A DNA stretch of 64,000 bases from Thalassospira profundimaris (lineage in GTDB: Bacteria > Pseudomonadota > Alphaproteobacteria > Rhodospirillales > Thalassospiraceae): the NCBI RefSeq assembly GCF_003326755.1, contig NZ_JPWH01000005.1, positions 124,001 to 188,000 on the forward strand, written 5' to 3'. The notes below the pieces were generated by a model. The model did no database searches, was not told the DNA's origin, and worked only from the letters and a program-made list of their open reading frames with translations. The position numbers were made by a program, and so were the translations under genes. The first letter of the stretch is position 1. Each line of letters begins with the position of its first letter. Below are positions 63,273 through 64,000 of this stretch, piece after piece.

Positions 63273-63387
63273 TTAAGGACGCAACAGAGCCATCAAACCG
63301 GACATATTTTTTTCACATTTTTATAAAAGCCAGGGAAATTCGCCCCAAAATGCGGCCGGGCAGCCCGGTCAGCCGTCGCCTAGGCCA

Positions 63388-64000
63388 TCAGGAACGATAA
63401 AGAACCAGTTGCCCAAAGGGTAAATCAAGCAGGGAAAGACCCGCTGTTTTGGCAATCAGTGCCAGGGTCGCATCGGCATTGGCAACATTGAACCTGCCGC
63501 GAATTTCCATATTGGCAATGCGCGGGTCCAGCCAAATCGACCTTCCTGCCTGGCGTTCCACGGCGGCAATCACATCACGCAACCGGGCCGGGGAAAATAC
63601 ACGCCAGCCCTGCAAAACCTGATCAAGGTTTGATCCATCAATCTCGCGACGGCGCAGGGTACCATTATCGGAAATGCTGACCCCTTCCCCCGGATGAAGC
63701 AGCACCTCCTGCCCCTGGCCTTGCTGGCGTTGCGCAACACGCACCAGTCCCTCTGCAACCGCAACTTCGCTTGCATCGTCGTCATGGATCACCACAAACC
63801 GTGTGCCGACCACGGTAACAAGGCTTTGCCGCGTGCTCACAACCATTGGCCGGGCAACGTCGTGGGCCGCATCAATAATTACCGCCCCGGCATCCAGGGT
63901 GATTGCCCGCTCCGCCGCCGAAAAATGCCAGGATAACCGTGCCCCGCGCGACAGAGAAACCACACTGCCATCGGGTAAGGTACGGGTAATCGCGGCTTCC
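63388..64000 (-). CDS. FecR family anti-sigma/signal relay protein (N-terminus beyond the window)
   Basis: The last 204 residues of a FecR protein. The periplasmic FecR domain reads ITRTLPDGSVVSLSRGARLS, then VVSTRQSLVTVVGTRFVVIH and VAVAEGLVRVAQRQ. A C-terminal STN-like half follows (RIANMEIRGRFNVANADATL). The membrane helix and cytoplasmic sigma-binding part lie beyond 64000, where a fecI-type sigma gene is expected. It should relay ligand binding by the receptor to that sigma factor. Confidence 0.9.
   Translation of the reverse strand, partial: EAAITRTLPDGSVVSLSRGARLSWHFSAAERAITLDAGAVIIDAAHDVARPMVVSTRQSLVTVVGTRFVVIHDDDASEVAVAEGLVRVAQRQQGQGQEVLLHPGEGVSISDNGTLRRREIDGSNLDQVLQGWRVFSPARLRDVIAAVERQAGRSIWLDPRIANMEIRGRFNVANADATLALIAKTAGLSLLDLPFGQLVLYRS

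Noticed and set aside
1..64000. CRISPR arrays, tRNA or rRNA genes, insertion sequences, phage integrases
   Set aside because: No regularly spaced repeats, cloverleaf-like sequences, transposase motifs or integrase motifs were found on reading both strands.

Overview
The window looks like part of a chromosome from a free-living alphaproteobacterium of moderate to high GC. The gene set fits Thalassospira or a close marine Rhodospirillales relative: a eukaryote-like NADP isocitrate dehydrogenase, a short LOG protein, DUF2254, a BacA/SbmA-type transporter, a diheme peroxidase, queCDE and a FecR/TonB-receptor pair. This is inference from content and codon use; there is no rRNA or other taxonomic marker in the window. 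I saw no tRNA, rRNA, CRISPR array, insertion sequence or replication origin.

Layout. 0-5.4 kb: the 5' part of a phosphatidylserine decarboxylase gene, a LysM/Ig-like envelope protein, an unknown membrane protein, a LOG hydrolase and an FAD amine oxidase. 5.4-14.9 kb: two drug-efflux modules, each with its own TetR repressor and visible dyad operators (tetR-MFS with a 46-bp perfect palindrome; emrAB with two 16-bp dyads 30 bp apart). Between them lie a diheme cytochrome c peroxidase under an FNR-like box and a divergent LysR/DMT-exporter pair. 14.9-18.9 kb: icd, then an exported unknown protein divergent from an ECF sigma/anti-sigma pair. 18.9-21.9 kb: an AT-richer island with a DUF4123 type VI adaptor convergent with a three-gene operon that looks like small protein, polymorphic toxin and immunity protein.

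21.9-36.8 kb: pirin, SbmA/BacA transporter, WrbA, GlpQ-like phosphodiesterase, a RocB-like peptidase, a decayed Lrp gene, and a MoxR ATPase/CoxE-like VWA pair split by a hipBA toxin-antitoxin locus on the opposite strand. An SDR, a Rieske protein with a large uncharacterised domain divergent from a SufR-like Fe-S regulator, and a TPR protein follow. 36.8-46.5 kb: a third efflux pump with a TetR gene, gene debris (AraC start, amidase tail, GyrI-like domain), DUF2254, a divergent Lrp/EamA pair, alaS and a NIPSNAP protein. 46.5-52.3 kb: two entericidin-like lipoproteins and a DUF1328 protein, too short for routine ORF lists; an orphan relative of the island's immunity protein; a GNAT enzyme; queCDE preceded by a possible preQ1-I riboswitch; and a methyltransferase. 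52.3-64 kb: a complete oppABCDF oligopeptide importer, an HtrA protease, and a TonB-dependent receptor with a FecR gene that runs off the window.

Most genes are ordinary transport, envelope and regulatory functions. The parts most worth a second look are the DUF4123/toxin/immunity island with its possible orphan immunity relative 26 kb away, the hipBA locus inside a MoxR-VWA pair, the Rieske/Fe-S-regulator pair, the very long palindrome over a tetR start codon, and the candidate riboswitch before queC.
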